A stretch of DNA of 64,000 nt from JABDKH01 sp963768565 (GCA_963768565.1 CAVYIO010000035.1:62001-126000), one strand, 5' to 3'. Shown: positions 10,757 through 20,739, numbered from the stretch's first letter. A program made the numbers and translations. The notes: generated by a model not told the origin, from the letters alone.

Positions 10757-12346
10757 TCAAGCTCGGATCAGGCGCGGTCCCGTCACATCTTTAAGGCCGC
10801 CGATCTTCTCGAGTACTGACGCCGGGACCTCGTCATCAAGGCCAATTACCGTTAGAGCCCGGGACGTTTCTGTGTCACGACCGAGAGCCATGGCCGCAAT
10901 ATTGATGTTGGCCTCTGCCAGAATCGTCCCGACCGACGCCAGAACGCCCGGCCGGTCGACGTTGTGGTACACCAACATATAGCCGCCGGGGCGCACTTCG
11001 AGCCGAAAGTCGTCGATTCGGACCAGTCGAAGATCATTCTCGCTGAACACCGTTCCGCCTACGCGAACTTCCTGAGACCCCGACCTGAGCACGACGCCGA
11101 CAAGATTCGCATATCCGTCTCCAGAAGTCAGTAGCTGTTCGTCAACCTGCAAGCCCATTTCTTCTGCCAGAAACGGTGCGTTTACAAGGTTGACCGGCCC
11201 ACTTACAAGGGTTCCAAAGAGGCCTTTCAGCGCGGCGACCGACAAGACGTCGCCATTCTGTACCGGCAGATCACCAAACAACTTGACGGTGACCTGGTCC
11301 ACCTGTCCGTCACACAACTGAGCTGCAAAGCGGCCCAGCATATCGGCGAGGCGAACGTAGGGCCGGAGCTCCGGCCTCCCCGCACCCTTGATGGCCATCG
11401 CGTTCACTGCCACCGTCACAGGTTCCCCGTTGAGAGCTTTCGCCACCTGCTCGGTAACCTGGACAGCCACTTTCTCCTGCGCCTCTCCGGTAGAGGCTGC
11501 AATATGCGGAGTGGCCACCACCTTCGCGTGTCGGAGCAGATCAGTGAGTCCCTCCGGCGGTGGCTCTGCCGAGTACACGTCGAGCGCAGCCCCGGCGACC
11601 TTGCCGGACGTAATGGCCTCGAGCAGGTCTTTCTCATCGACGATGCCGCCGCGCGCGCAATTCACGATGTACACCCCGTCCCGGCAGCGGGCAAGGGTGT
11701 CCCGGTTAAGCAGACCCCTCGTTGAATCCGAGAGCGGTGTATGGACGGTGATGATGTCGCTCTGCTCGAGAAGCTCTTCCAGCGTAACAAGCGTGACACC
11801 GATGCGATCGGCGACCTCGCGCGAGAGCACAGGATCATGGCCGAGGACCTTCACACCGAAAGATTTCATCCTCTCTGCCACTGCCTGGCCGATCTTGCCG
11901 ACGCCGATGATGCCAAGCGTCTTGCCATTCACCTCGGCGCCTTTGAAGGCCTTCTTGTTCCATTCGCCACCCTTCAGCGACGCGACCGCCTGCGGAATGT
12001 GGCGCACAGCAGACATCAGCATGGCACACGTGTGCTCGGCCGTGGAGATCGTGTTGCCGTCAGGGGCGTTGATCACAAGCACCCCGCGACGAGTCGCCGC
12101 CTCAAGATCAATATTGTCGACGCCGACGCCGGCGCGACCAATTACCTGCAGACGATGCGCGGCCTCGATGAGGTCGGCCGTGATTTTCGTTCCGCTGCGA
12201 ACGATCCATGCATCGGCTGTACCCGCGAGCTCGAGCAGCTCTGCGTGCGACTTCCCGACGTGCGTGTCGACCTGATGGCCGCTGCTGGTGAGCATTTCAG
12301 CACAAACCGGATCGAGATTATCGGTTATCAGAACAGTGCCCTTCAT
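10757..12346 (-). CDS. serA: D-3-phosphoglycerate dehydrogenase
   Basis: SerA oxidises 3-phosphoglycerate to 3-phosphohydroxypyruvate with NAD+, the first step of serine synthesis, in the cytoplasm. The 529-residue protein has the long (type 1) layout. An N-terminal substrate-binding part (ITDNLDPVCAEML) and a nucleotide-binding domain with GIIGVGKIG at about residues 145-153 come first. The dehydrogenase signatures NCARGG and TPHIAAST follow, then an intervening domain, and a C-terminal ACT domain (about 455-529) that commonly senses serine. The start at 12346 is chosen because GGAGG (12355-12359) lies eight bases upstream; the ORF extends further but without a better site. It is the last gene of a minus-strand run with engB upstream. 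Confidence 0.93.
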   Translation of the reverse strand: MKGTVLITDNLDPVCAEMLTSSGHQVDTHVGKSHAELLELAGTADAWIVRSGTKITADLIEAAHRLQVIGRAGVGVDNIDLEAATRRGVLVINAPDGNTISTAEHTCAMLMSAVRHIPQAVASLKGGEWNKKAFKGAEVNGKTLGIIGVGKIGQAVAERMKSFGVKVLGHDPVLSREVADRIGVTLVTLEELLEQSDIITVHTPLSDSTRGLLNRDTLARCRDGVYIVNCARGGIVDEKDLLEAITSGKVAGAALDVYSAEPPPEGLTDLLRHAKVVATPHIAASTGEAQEKVAVQVTEQVAKALNGEPVTVAVNAMAIKGAGRPELRPYVRLADMLGRFAAQLCDGQVDQVTVKLFGDLPVQNGDVLSVAALKGLFGTLVSGPVNLVNAPFLAEEMGLQVDEQLLTSGDGYANLVGVVLRSGSQEVRVGGTVFSENDLRLVRIDDFRLEVRPGGYMLVYHNVDRPGVLASVGTILAEANINIAAMALGRDTETSRALTVIGLDDEVPASVLEKIGGLKDVTGPRLIRA

Positions 12347-12485
12347 AGCAACCACCTCCGCGCGGCGTGTTCGTAGCTGAGTTTTCGCAATGCGATGTAT
12401 ACGGTGGAAATGTATGGACGGAACGCACAAGGCTCTCATCGCTGTGAGGCCCGCGACGCGTCTTCAGACAAAGTTCGTTCGTGCC

Positions 12486-13082
12486 CTACGTCGCTCCGGC
12501 GATAGACATTCCGACCCAGTCCAGAATCTCATCCCGACCCTCTCTGCGAAGGGACGAGGCCAGAACCAGCGGCAATTCCAGTCCGCGCGCCAGAAGGTCC
12601 TTTTTCACTCGCTGTTGAGCTTTTTTGCGCTCATTCCCGGATAATTTGTCGGCCTTCGTCAGGACCACCACAACCGGCACGTCGCCGTTGCGGTACAAAT
12701 CCAGCAGCTCGTCATCTGCCTCCATCAAACTGTGTCGACTGTCGATCAGATGGAAGACGAGGCAGAGCGTCTGCCGCGACTGGAGATACGAACGAATGTG
12801 GCGGGCCCAGCGTGTACGATCGGTACGGGACACGCGGGCGTAGCCGAGCCCGGGAAGGTCCACGAGATGAAACGCCTCGTTGACGAGATAGAAATTGAAT
12901 TCCCTCGTCTTGCCGGGCGAACCGCTGGTGCGAGCGAGATTGCGCCGACCCAGCACCAGATTAATCAGCGAACTCTTCCCGACGTTGGACCGGCCTACAA
13001 ACGCAACTTCGGGCTGCGTGGACGCCGGCAACTGGGCGGGAGAAGCCACGCCGATGACGAAATCGGCCGAGTTAATCTCCAT
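12486..13082 (-). CDS. engB: Ribosome biogenesis GTPase EngB/YsxC
   Basis: EngB is an essential small GTPase needed for assembly of the large ribosomal subunit. All GTPase motifs are visible: G1 GRSNVGKSS, G3 DLPGLG, G4 TKAD and G5-like ASS. The length of about 198 residues is normal for the family. The start is ambiguous: ATG at 13082 (MEINSADFVIG) is preferred, with GTG codons at 13085 and 13103 as alternatives. The reading frame is intact. It lies between sucD and serA on the same strand, with about 70 bases before it. Confidence 0.93.
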   Translation of the reverse strand: MEINSADFVIGVASPAQLPASTQPEVAFVGRSNVGKSSLINLVLGRRNLARTSGSPGKTREFNFYLVNEAFHLVDLPGLGYARVSRTDRTRWARHIRSYLQSRQTLCLVFHLIDSRHSLMEADDELLDLYRNGDVPVVVVLTKADKLSGNERKKAQQRVKKDLLARGLELPLVLASSLRREGRDEILDWVGMSIAGAT

Positions 13083-13154
13083 CACAGGATCAGGGTTGAC
13101 CACGAACAGGCTTGAACCGGCGTGGAAGCGCGAGAGCGTATCGGGCGATCCGGC

Positions 13155-14031
13155 TTACGCCGCCGCCATATGTTCGCGCACGGTGGCACCGATGAGAGCC
13201 GGATTCTTGACGATCACGGCACCAGCCGCGCCAAGTGCTTTGAATTTGTCCTCCGCGGTCCCCTTGCCGCCTGCGATGATCGCCCCTGCGTGGCCCATTC
13301 GCCTTCCGGGAGGTGCAGTTGCACCTGCGATAAACACGAACACCGGCTTGGACATCTCGGCGGTGATATACTGAGCGGCTTCCTCTTCCGCAGTGCCGCC
13401 AATCTCGCCGATAAGCACGACGGCTTCGGTCTGAGGATCGGCCTGGAACAGTTTCAATGCATCGGTGAACCGTCGTTCCGATGATCGGATCGCCGCCGAT
13501 GCCGACTGCCGTGCTCTGCCCGAATCCTTCGCGTGTGAGCTGGTCCACCGCCTCATAGGTGAGTGTGCCGGACCGCGACACGACACCAATGGATCCTTCA
13601 GAGAAGATCATGGCCGGCATGATCCCGACCTTCCCGGCACCTGGCGACAGGACGCCGGGACAGTTTGGACCGACGAGATGGGCCCCCTTCCGCTTGACGA
13701 AATGATAGACGTCGATCATGTCGCCGGTCGGAATGCCCTCGGTAATGCATACGATGACCTTGATTCCGGCGTCGGCGGCTTCCAGAACGGCGTCCGCAGC
13801 AAATGGCGGCGGCACGAAAATCACCGATGTGTTGGCCCCTTCATCCCGGACCGACTCGGCGACCGTATTGAACACCGGCCGATCGAGATGGCGCGTTCCG
13901 CCCTTGCCGGGCGTGACGCCTCCGATCAGGCGTGTGCCGTACTCGATCATCTGCTCGGAGTGGAAGGTGCCCTCCCGACCGGTGAATCCCTGCACGACGA
14001 GACGCGTGTTCTTGTCAACCAGAATGCTCAT
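13155..14031 (-). CDS. sucD: Succinyl-CoA ligase (ADP/GDP-forming) alpha subunit (one frameshift)
   Basis: SucD carries the CoA-binding and phosphohistidine-bearing half of succinyl-CoA synthetase in the TCA cycle. The N-terminal part reads LVVQGFTGREGTFHS and VGPNCPGVLSP; the C-terminal part reads GGTAEEEAA and GHAGAIIAGGKGTA, which includes the active-site histidine region. One extra base near 13470 breaks the frame. Removing one C of the pair at 13470-13471 restores GGDPIIGTT followed by FTDALKLFQ and gives a protein of the usual 290 residues or so. As this is normally an indispensable gene, an indel error is the likely cause. The beta subunit gene sucC is not in the window. Confidence 0.9.
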
Positions 14032-14051
14032 TCTTAACCGTGTTTATGGTA

Positions 14052-15516
14052 CTAGACGGACGAGGAGTGGACGCGGTCCATCAGAAAATGTCCGGCGGCC
14101 AGGATACTCGCCTCATCAAAATGCCCCCCGAGGAACTGAAGCCCGATCGGGAGCCCGCTGCTGTGGCGGCCCGTCGGCACAACAAGTCCGGGGATGCCCG
14201 CAAGATTCGCCGTAACGGTGTAAATGTCGCTGAGGTACATCTCGAGAGGGTCGTCCGCTTTGCTGCCCAGTTCGAACGCCGGTGTCGGCGTTGCCGGTGT
14301 CAAAAGTACATCGACCTGCTCGAACGCGCTATCGAAGTCACGTCGAATAAGGGCACGCACGCGCTGCGCGCGGGCATAGTACGCATCGTAATATCCCGAG
14401 GACAGGACGTAGGTGCCCAGCATGATTCTCCTCTTCACCTCGGGGCCGAAGCCCTCGGTGCGGGAGCGTGTGTACATGGCGGCGAGGTCAAAACCGGACT
14501 CCCGGCCGTCTGCCGGAGTTTTTGTCGACCGGTAGCCATACCGGACGCCGTCGTAGCGGGCGAGATTGCTGGACGCTTCCGCCGTGGCCAGTACATAGTA
14601 TGCAGCGATGCCGTAACTCGTATGCGGCAATGTCACTTCCGTGATCAGCAGCGCCGCCGGATTCCAGTACGCCGAGTTGCTCCTCAAGGCAGGCTCGAAT
14701 CTCGGGATCGAGACCGTCGCCCATAAACTCGGCGGGCACTCCCACTCGAAGGCCTTCGACGCCCCGCGTCACAGCGGGCACAAAATCGGGGACCTCCACC
14801 GGGGCGCTGGTCGAATCGGACGTGTCCACGCCCGCCATCACGGTCAGAGCAGCAGCAACGTCCTCCACCGAGTTGGCCATCGGACCGACGCTGTCGAGTG
14901 ACGAGGCGTAGGCAACGAGGCCGTACCGGCTGACCCGTCCGTAGGTCGGCTTCAGGCCCACAACTCCGCAGAAGGCCGCCGGCTGACGGATCGATCCCCC
15001 GGTGTCCGAGCCGAGCGCCAGGTTACACATTCCGGCTGCCACGGCCGCCGCCGACCCCCCGGACGATCCGCCCGGCACACGATCCGGCGCGACCGGATTC
15101 CTGACCGGCCCGAAGTATGAGTTCTCGTTCGACGAGCCCATCGCAAACTCATCACAATTCGCCTTGCCGATGACGACAGCCCCGGCCTCCTGCAGTCGCT
15201 GCACCGACGTCGCCGTATAGAGCGAGCGGAAGCCCTCCAGAATGTGAGAGCCGCACGTCACGGGATCTCCTTCAATGCAGAGCACATCCTTGACGGCGAC
15301 CACGGCCCCGGCCATCGGCAAGGACTCCGCCGCACTCAGTCGACGGTCGACGGCCCGCGCCGCCTGGACCGCCTGCTCGCCGCTGACAGAAAGCAGCGCA
15401 TTCAGATCGTCGTTCTTTTCGCCGACAACGTCGAGATATGACGAGACCAGCTGTTCACAACTGGTCTCCCCCGCCAACAGCCGCCGGCGGTCATCAACAA
15501 ATGTTGATCGATTCAT
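14052..15516 (-). CDS. gatA: Asp-tRNA(Asn)/Glu-tRNA(Gln) amidotransferase subunit A (one frameshift)
   Basis: GatA is the glutaminase subunit of the GatCAB complex, which makes Gln-tRNA(Gln) and Asn-tRNA(Asn) by amidation. Amidase-family features are clear: the catalytic lysine in VAVKDVL (about residue 77), the glycine/serine-rich signature PGGSSGGSAAAVAAG and the nucleophile segment GSDTGGSIRQPA. A one-base shift near 14655 splits the gene; the text then resumes as LITEVTLPHTSYGIAAYY and runs to the usual C-terminus. The full length of about 487 residues fits the family. gatB and gatC are not adjacent. tatA lies 29 bases upstream on the same strand. Confidence 0.92.
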
Positions 15517-15545
15517 CTTGCGAGCACTCGCCGGGGATCGGATCG

Positions 15546-15812
15546 CTAGCTCTGCGCCGCGGATTCATCGCGTTCAGGGGTCGCCGTATCCTGTCGTGGA
15601 GCGGGTGTACCCTGCGCCGGAGGACGTGGTGTGTGTATCCGGTTCTCTTTGTCGTCCAGCGTCAGCTCATTGCTGATGTCGCGAGTTGCGGAGCGAAATT
15701 CCTTGATACCCTTGCCCATTCCCCGAGCAATCTCGGGAATACGCTTGGCCCCGAAAATCAGCAGAATGGCCAGAAAGATCAGTAGAATCTCCATTGGGCC
15801 TAGACTACCCAT
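15546..15812 (-). CDS. tatA: Sec-independent translocase subunit TatA
   Basis: TatA polymerises in the inner membrane to form the pore of the twin-arginine export pathway for folded proteins. The 88-residue protein has the family layout: a short N-terminal segment, one membrane helix (EILLIFLAILLIFGA), the hinge KRIPEIARGMGKGIKEF and a polar tail rich in Pro and Thr. The start at 15812 has AGGTG about five bases upstream. tatC is not in the window. It is transcribed divergently from the adenosine deaminase gene. Confidence 0.92.
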   Translation of the reverse strand: MGSLGPMEILLIFLAILLIFGAKRIPEIARGMGKGIKEFRSATRDISNELTLDDKENRIHTPRPPAQGTPAPRQDTATPERDESAAQS

Positions 15813-15991
15813 ATAAACACCTCGCGTTGGTTGGGATGATACAGGCGGCGCACACTGCGACCGCCGCTCCCGATTGAGAACGGAATCGCTTCGAAGTTAC
15901 AAGACCGAAGCAAAAGCAGCCACGAAAAGTAACGCCCGCGCTGCGATTGGAAACGAAGCCTCACTCTGCCTGTTCCTATCACCCGGCGCCG

Positions 15992-16020
15992 TTGCAAGGT
16001 CGGAAACAGCCCCCTAACTT
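15992..16020 (+). promoter_or_regulatory. Possible promoter for the adenosine deaminase gene
   Basis: TTGCAA (15992-15997) and TAACTT (16015-16020) are separated by 17 bases, ending 16 bases before the ATG. The very short leader would fit a gene without a strong Shine-Dalgarno sequence. Confidence 0.4.
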
Positions 16021-16036
16021 GATCAAGAAAGCAGTT

Positions 16037-17122
16037 ATGGTCGACTCCCCTCCCCAATCCGCCGCCGTTCTCTCCCGGAACGATATTCTGGCGTGGCCCA
16101 AGGCAGATCTGCATTGTCACCTCGACGGGTCGATGCGTCTTTCCACATTACTCGAACTGGCCACAGAACAGGGCAAGCTCGACCTCCTTCCCGCATCGAC
16201 CGAAGCCGAGCTCACCGAGATCCTCAAGACAATCGATGCCTCTGAGACTCTCGAGTCGTACCTCTCCTGGTTCCGCTACACGATACCGGTCATGCAGACG
16301 GCAGCAGCACTGGAGCGAATCGCGTTCGAGCTGGCGGAAGACAACGCGGCCGAGAACGTCCGATATCTCGAAGTCCGGTTCGCGCCCATTCTGTGCACGC
16401 GTGAGAAGCTGAGTCTCGAGAAAGTGCTCGAGGCCGTTCGGGCGGGCTTGCAGCGGGCAGAAGACAAGTATCCGATTATCGCGCGCATCGTCGTATGTGG
16501 CCTGAGAGATCGCATGGAAAGTGCATCTCTGATGCAGGCCGAAGTCGCGGTGAAGCTCCGCGACAAAGGAGTTGTGGCGTTCGACCTGGCCGGCGGCGAG
16601 GCGGGCAACCCTCCAAAGCATCACCTTCATGCATTCTATTATGCCCGCAATAATCTGCTGAACCTCACCGTTCACGCCGGCGAATCGTGGGGCCCTGATT
16701 CTATTCGACAGGCGGTGTTCTATTGCGGCGCGCACCGGATTGGCCACGGAATTACGCTCGGGCAGGATCCGGACTTGATGCAGTATTTCGTCGATCACCA
16801 GATACCGCTCGAGCTCTGCCCGACAAGTAATGTCCAGACCAAGGTCGTCGACTCATTTGAAGCCCACCCGATCCGCGCCTTTGTTGACGCCGGAGTTCCG
16901 GTCACGGTCAACACCGACAACCGCCTGTTCAGTCGGACGACGGTGACGGACGAACTTCTGAAGGTTCATACGAGGTGTGGCGTGGGCGCGAAGGATCTGC
17001 GCGAGGTCGCACTCAACGGCTTCAGGTACGCGTTTCTCCACTGGGAGAGAAAGCAGGGCTTGCTGCGTGAGGTCACCCTGGATATGCCGATGGGACCATC
17101 GAGTCATTCGCCCGTCTGGTAG
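16037..17122 (+). CDS. add: Adenosine deaminase (adenosine/AMP deaminase family)
   Basis: This enzyme deaminates adenosine to inosine (adenine deaminases share the fold, so the exact base or nucleoside is not certain). Zinc and catalytic motifs are present: DLHCHLDG near the N-terminus, HAGES in the middle, and the C-terminal SNVQT and TVNTDN segments. The length of 361 residues is typical. The start at 16037 is chosen over the upstream ATG at 15947 because the family begins shortly before the metal-binding motif and because the predicted promoter overlaps the longer version. The gene is followed at 34 bases by aroA, so co-transcription is possible. Confidence 0.88.
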   Translation: MVDSPPQSAAVLSRNDILAWPKADLHCHLDGSMRLSTLLELATEQGKLDLLPASTEAELTEILKTIDASETLESYLSWFRYTIPVMQTAAALERIAFELAEDNAAENVRYLEVRFAPILCTREKLSLEKVLEAVRAGLQRAEDKYPIIARIVVCGLRDRMESASLMQAEVAVKLRDKGVVAFDLAGGEAGNPPKHHLHAFYYARNNLLNLTVHAGESWGPDSIRQAVFYCGAHRIGHGITLGQDPDLMQYFVDHQIPLELCPTSNVQTKVVDSFEAHPIRAFVDAGVPVTVNTDNRLFSRTTVTDELLKVHTRCGVGAKDLREVALNGFRYAFLHWERKQGLLREVTLDMPMGPSSHSPVW

Positions 17123-17156
17123 CGGCGCCCGGTGAATCATATCGGCAGCTCACAAT

Positions 17157-18458
17157 GTGGCCAACGGCCGGAACATGGATCAGGTAATTCACAGGGCAAC
17201 GCATGCTGTCGGGCGCGTCGACCTTCCCGGCGACAAGTCGATTGCCCACCGCGCTGCTATTCTTGCGGCGCTCGCGGATGGCCCGAGCGAAATCGTCAAT
17301 TTCCCTGACGCGCGAGATCCGCAGAGTACGATCAGTTGTCTGCGGCAGCTTGGCGTCAAGATCGATGTCGAGGAAGCGTCGATGCGTGTGCATGGACGCG
17401 GATTGAGCGGTCTGCAGCCGAGTCAGGAACCGATAGATTGCGGCAATTCCGGCACAACCATGAGGTTGTTGGCCGGCGTGTTGGCGGGCCAGTCATTCGC
17501 GTCGACGCTCGTCGGCGACGCGTCCCTGTCCGCCAGGCCGATGCAACGCATCGCCGAACCGCTGCGACGGATGGGAGCCCGGATCGAGCTGACCGATGGG
17601 CACGCTCCGATTCACATCCTTCCCGCCGATGGGCCGCTGACGTCGATCGAGTACCGCCTGCCTGTAGCGTCCGCTCAGGTCAAGTCGTGCACGCTTCTTG
17701 CCGGCCTTTACGCAGATGGCGAGACGACCGTGATTGAATCGAGGACGACCCGGGATCACACAGAGCGCATGCTGCGGCTGGAGATCCTTCATCTGGGCGA
17801 CGAAGCGCACATATCGGTCAGCGGTCATCGGGTGATTCCGGCTCAGGGCTGGGCGGTGCCTCGCGATTTCTCCGCGGCAGCGTTTTTCCTCGTCGCCGGT
17901 GCCGCCGTACCGAACGCGCAGATGACCATCGCCGGCGTGGGCCTCAACCCGACGCGTTCGGGAGCGCTGGATGTGCTCTCCGCCATGGGTGCGCGAATCG
18001 AACGGTCGGATGAGCGCACGTTCGGCGGCGAGTTGATCGGTGACCTGCGAGTTCGCACGTCTCCGCTCACGAGCGTAAATATCACAGGAGCGCTCGTGCC
18101 CAATCTTATCGACGAGATACCGATTCTCGCCGTCGCGGCGACCGGCGCCCACGGCACCACCTCGATCCGCGATGCCGCCGAGTTGCGCGTGAAGGAGACA
18201 GACCGCATCAAAGCGATGGTGACGAATCTCAGGAAGATGGGCGCCGACATGGACGAGCATGACGACGGTCTCACGATTCGCGGTGGCACGACGCTGCGCG
18301 GCGCGGAGGTCGATTCCTTCGGAGATCACCGTGTGGCCATGGCCATGGGCGTCGCGGGCTTGCTCGCAGAGGGTCAGACCACGATCCACAATGCCAACTG
18401 TGCGAACATCTCGTTCCCGGGATTCTGGCAGCAGCTCAGACGACTGGCCGGCCAATAG
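17157..18458 (+). CDS. aroA: 3-phosphoshikimate 1-carboxyvinyltransferase (EPSP synthase)
   Basis: AroA joins phosphoenolpyruvate to shikimate-3-phosphate in the chorismate pathway. Family signatures are intact: LPGDKSIAHRAA (substrate lysine region), DCGNSGTTMRLLAG, LRVKETDRI and FGDHRVAMA. The length of 433 residues is normal. The listed start is the GTG at 17157; an ATG six codons later (17175) is equally possible, and neither has a strong ribosome site. It ends exactly next to the stop of the convergent alkyltransferase-like gene, with no intergenic base. A chorismate mutase gene lies far away at 61.6 kb. Confidence 0.95.
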   Translation: MANGRNMDQVIHRATHAVGRVDLPGDKSIAHRAAILAALADGPSEIVNFPDARDPQSTISCLRQLGVKIDVEEASMRVHGRGLSGLQPSQEPIDCGNSGTTMRLLAGVLAGQSFASTLVGDASLSARPMQRIAEPLRRMGARIELTDGHAPIHILPADGPLTSIEYRLPVASAQVKSCTLLAGLYADGETTVIESRTTRDHTERMLRLEILHLGDEAHISVSGHRVIPAQGWAVPRDFSAAAFFLVAGAAVPNAQMTIAGVGLNPTRSGALDVLSAMGARIERSDERTFGGELIGDLRVRTSPLTSVNITGALVPNLIDEIPILAVAATGAHGTTSIRDAAELRVKETDRIKAMVTNLRKMGADMDEHDDGLTIRGGTTLRGAEVDSFGDHRVAMAMGVAGLLAEGQTTIHNANCANISFPGFWQQLRRLAGQ

Positions 18459-18791
18459 CTACCCGGATGGCGTCCCCGGTACCCAGAGATGCTCTTTCAT
18501 GTCGACACAGTCGTCATCCGTGAAGGTCACGCCCTCGCTTCGCAGCAGATCCTCCATGATGTGAGCACCCCCGAAGTGCCGGCATCCCGACAGTGCGCCG
18601 AAGCGATTCACGACACGGTGGCACGGAAGACCCGTATCGGCTGCCGCGTTCAGTGCCCAACCGACCGTTCGAGCGGCACTCTTCAGGCCAACATGCTCGG
18701 CGATATGCCCGTAGGTCGTGACCTTCCCGTGAGGGATCTGAGCCACTACGTCCCACACGCGATCGAAAAAATCTGAATCGCCGCCGCGCAT
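18459..18791 (-). CDS. MGMT/alkyltransferase-like DNA-binding protein
   Basis: This 110-residue protein matches the C-terminal DNA-binding/methyl-acceptor domain of O6-alkylguanine-DNA alkyltransferases: IPHGKVTTYGHIAEHVG (helix-turn-helix), ARTVGWALNAA (arginine finger region) and the LPCHRVVN active-site loop. The N-terminal RNase H-like domain of Ada/Ogt is absent, which fits the small alkyltransferase-like group. Unlike classic ATL proteins, where the acceptor cysteine is replaced by tryptophan, this one keeps the cysteine. It may therefore still transfer alkyl groups or may recruit nucleotide excision repair; sequence alone does not decide. Confidence 0.85.
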   Translation of the reverse strand: MRGGDSDFFDRVWDVVAQIPHGKVTTYGHIAEHVGLKSAARTVGWALNAAADTGLPCHRVVNRFGALSGCRHFGGAHIMEDLLRSEGVTFTDDDCVDMKEHLWVPGTPSG

Positions 18792-18798
18792 TCGAGCG

Positions 18799-19633
18799 TC
18801 AATTGCCTCCGAGTATCACGGGCAGACCACTCTCCCCTCCTCCCACGATCACCGTCTTCGTGTTTGGCGATGCAGCCAACTGCTGGGTGGCCTCGATGCC
18901 CTTGTAACTTCAGGAATGCCGGCGTGAGACTCTGCGTGATAAGTCGCTGGTACTCCGCCTGACCACGCGCCTCGATTTCCTTTCGCTGCGCCTCGAGACG
19001 CTCCTTCTCGATCGTAAACTGGTAGCGCTCGGCTTCCTGCTCTTCCTTCAGCTTGTTCTCGATCGCAACGCGGATCTGGTCAGGAAGTCGGATATCCCTG
19101 ATGAGGACAGCCTGGATGTTGACGAAGTTCACTTCGGCACCCGACCGGACACGCTCGAAGATCAGCGACTGCAGTTCTGCCCGGCGGCTGGAGTACAACT
19201 CGTCCGGTGTGAACTGCCCTACGATTTCCCTGACCGCGGACCGCAGTTCCGGCTGCACGAGTTTGCGGTAGTAATCGACCCCGTATGTCGTGTGCAACTG
19301 CGGAAGCGAGGATGCGTCGGGATTCCAGCGAATGGAAATATCCATGCCGATGCTGAGTCCGTTTGACGAAAGCGCCTCCAGTACCTCCAGCTTCTCCTGA
19401 ACCCGCACGTCGTAGCGTATCACCTGCACCCACGGCGGATAGATCTTGAGGCCCTCACCGTACGAATAGTCCAGGTCCGTGCCCCCCAGCTGGCTGTAGC
19501 GTACACCGGCCTCGCCTGACCTGATGCTCGTCGTCATGCAGCCACCCGCCATCGCGAAGAGGAAGACGACGACCACCGCCACGACGGCAGATCTGGACAG
19601 GGCCTTTGTCACGTTCGGGTAGTTGGTGTTCAT
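18799..19633 (-). CDS. SPFH/prohibitin-domain membrane protein (one frameshift)
   Basis: This encodes an inner-membrane-anchored SPFH (prohibitin/stomatin-like) protein of about 277 residues. After a hydrophobic N-terminal segment come the SPFH domain (GVRYSQLGGTDLDYSYGEG, RYDVRVQEKLEV) and a long charged coiled coil (NKLKEEQEAERYQFTIEKE). One base is missing or extra near 18908. In the correct frame the tail reads YKGIEATQQLAASPNTKTV and then VIVGGGESGLPVILGGN, the usual prohibitin end, stopping at 18799. The N-terminal segment ends in AGGC, so it could be a lipoprotein rather than a simple membrane anchor. Prohibitin-like proteins organise membrane domains and protect FtsH-type proteases from unregulated activity; the partner is unknown here. 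It is divergent from murB. Confidence 0.82.
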
Positions 19634-19752
19634 GTCGATGCCGGGGTGTTGTTCGGTGAATCCCTTTACTCGACGGTGAAGGTAGCGGTGATGTTGCAGG
19701 GCAACAAGCCGAACCCGCCAACGTTCGTTGTATCTTCAAGGCTACCACTCCA

Positions 19753-20739
19753 ATGATCGACACGTTGACGACTGCACCCACAGACGCCGTCACCCGCCTC
19801 AAGGAGCTGCTGGGGGCCGAGAGGATTCACCACAATGTGGTCCTGGCACCGTTCACGACGTTCAAGATCGGTGGGCCCGCCGATCTCTTTGTGGAAGCGA
19901 CGTCCAGCGACGAACTCGAGCAGGTCATTCGGATCGCCCGGAGTCACGACCTGAACCATTTCCTGCTCGGCTGCGGAGCAAATATCCTGGTTGGAGACCG
20001 GGGGTTTCGGGGCCTCATCATTCACAACGCGGCTACCCGAATTCAGGTGGACGCGGAATCGGCCCGCGTTTTTGCTGAAAGCGGCGCCATCTTTTACCCG
20101 AATGTGATTGATGCTGCGGCAGAAGCCGGTTTGCAGGGCATCGAACACTACGTGGGTATTCCGTCGACTGTCGGCGGCGCCCTGTGGCAGAACCTGCACT
20201 TCCTCTCGCCCCCGCCGGATCGCGAACGGACCATGTTCATTGCCGAAGTGCTTCACGAGGCCGCGATTCTGACGGAAGAAGGGGATCGACGAACCGTCGG
20301 AGTCGACTACTTCAAGTTCGGATACGACTACTCCATCCTCCACGACCGCGACGATATCGTGCTGTCGGCAACTTTCCAGCTTGAGCCCGGTGACCGTGAA
20401 ACCATGCGTCGGACGATGGACGCCAACCTCCTATGGCGCGCGGAACGACATCCACCGCTCACTACCGAGCCCAGCGCGGGTTCGATCTTCAAGAAAATTG
20501 ACGGCATCGGTGCCGGCCGCCTGATCGACGAGGCCGGCCTGAAAGGCACCCGCATCGGCGGCGCCGAAATAACCCGCCGCCATGCCAACATCATGATCAA
20601 TCGCGGAGACGCGAAAGCCGCCGACGTTCAGGCCCTGATACTGATAGTCCAGAATGCGGTCCGCGAGCGGTTTGACCTCGACCTGGAGCCGGAAATCGCC
20701 TTCGTCGGCGACTTCGATCCTCCAACGTCCGCGAAATGA
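19753..20739 (+). CDS. murB: UDP-N-acetylmuramate dehydrogenase
   Basis: MurB reduces UDP-GlcNAc-enolpyruvate to UDP-MurNAc with NADPH and FAD, in peptidoglycan precursor synthesis. FAD-binding text is clear (APFTTFKIGGPADL, LGCGANILV, GIEHYVGIPSTVGGAL). The catalytic segment PSAGSIFKKI carries the serine, and GAGRLIDEAGLKGTRIGGA follows. The 328-residue length suits the compact (type II-like) enzymes. The start at 19753 is the first ATG and lies about 120 bases from the divergent SPFH gene. About 100 bases separate it from ccmB, so it may or may not belong to the ccm operon. Confidence 0.94.
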   Translation: MIDTLTTAPTDAVTRLKELLGAERIHHNVVLAPFTTFKIGGPADLFVEATSSDELEQVIRIARSHDLNHFLLGCGANILVGDRGFRGLIIHNAATRIQVDAESARVFAESGAIFYPNVIDAAAEAGLQGIEHYVGIPSTVGGALWQNLHFLSPPPDRERTMFIAEVLHEAAILTEEGDRRTVGVDYFKFGYDYSILHDRDDIVLSATFQLEPGDRETMRRTMDANLLWRAERHPPLTTEPSAGSIFKKIDGIGAGRLIDEAGLKGTRIGGAEITRRHANIMINRGDAKAADVQALILIVQNAVRERFDLDLEPEIAFVGDFDPPTSAK

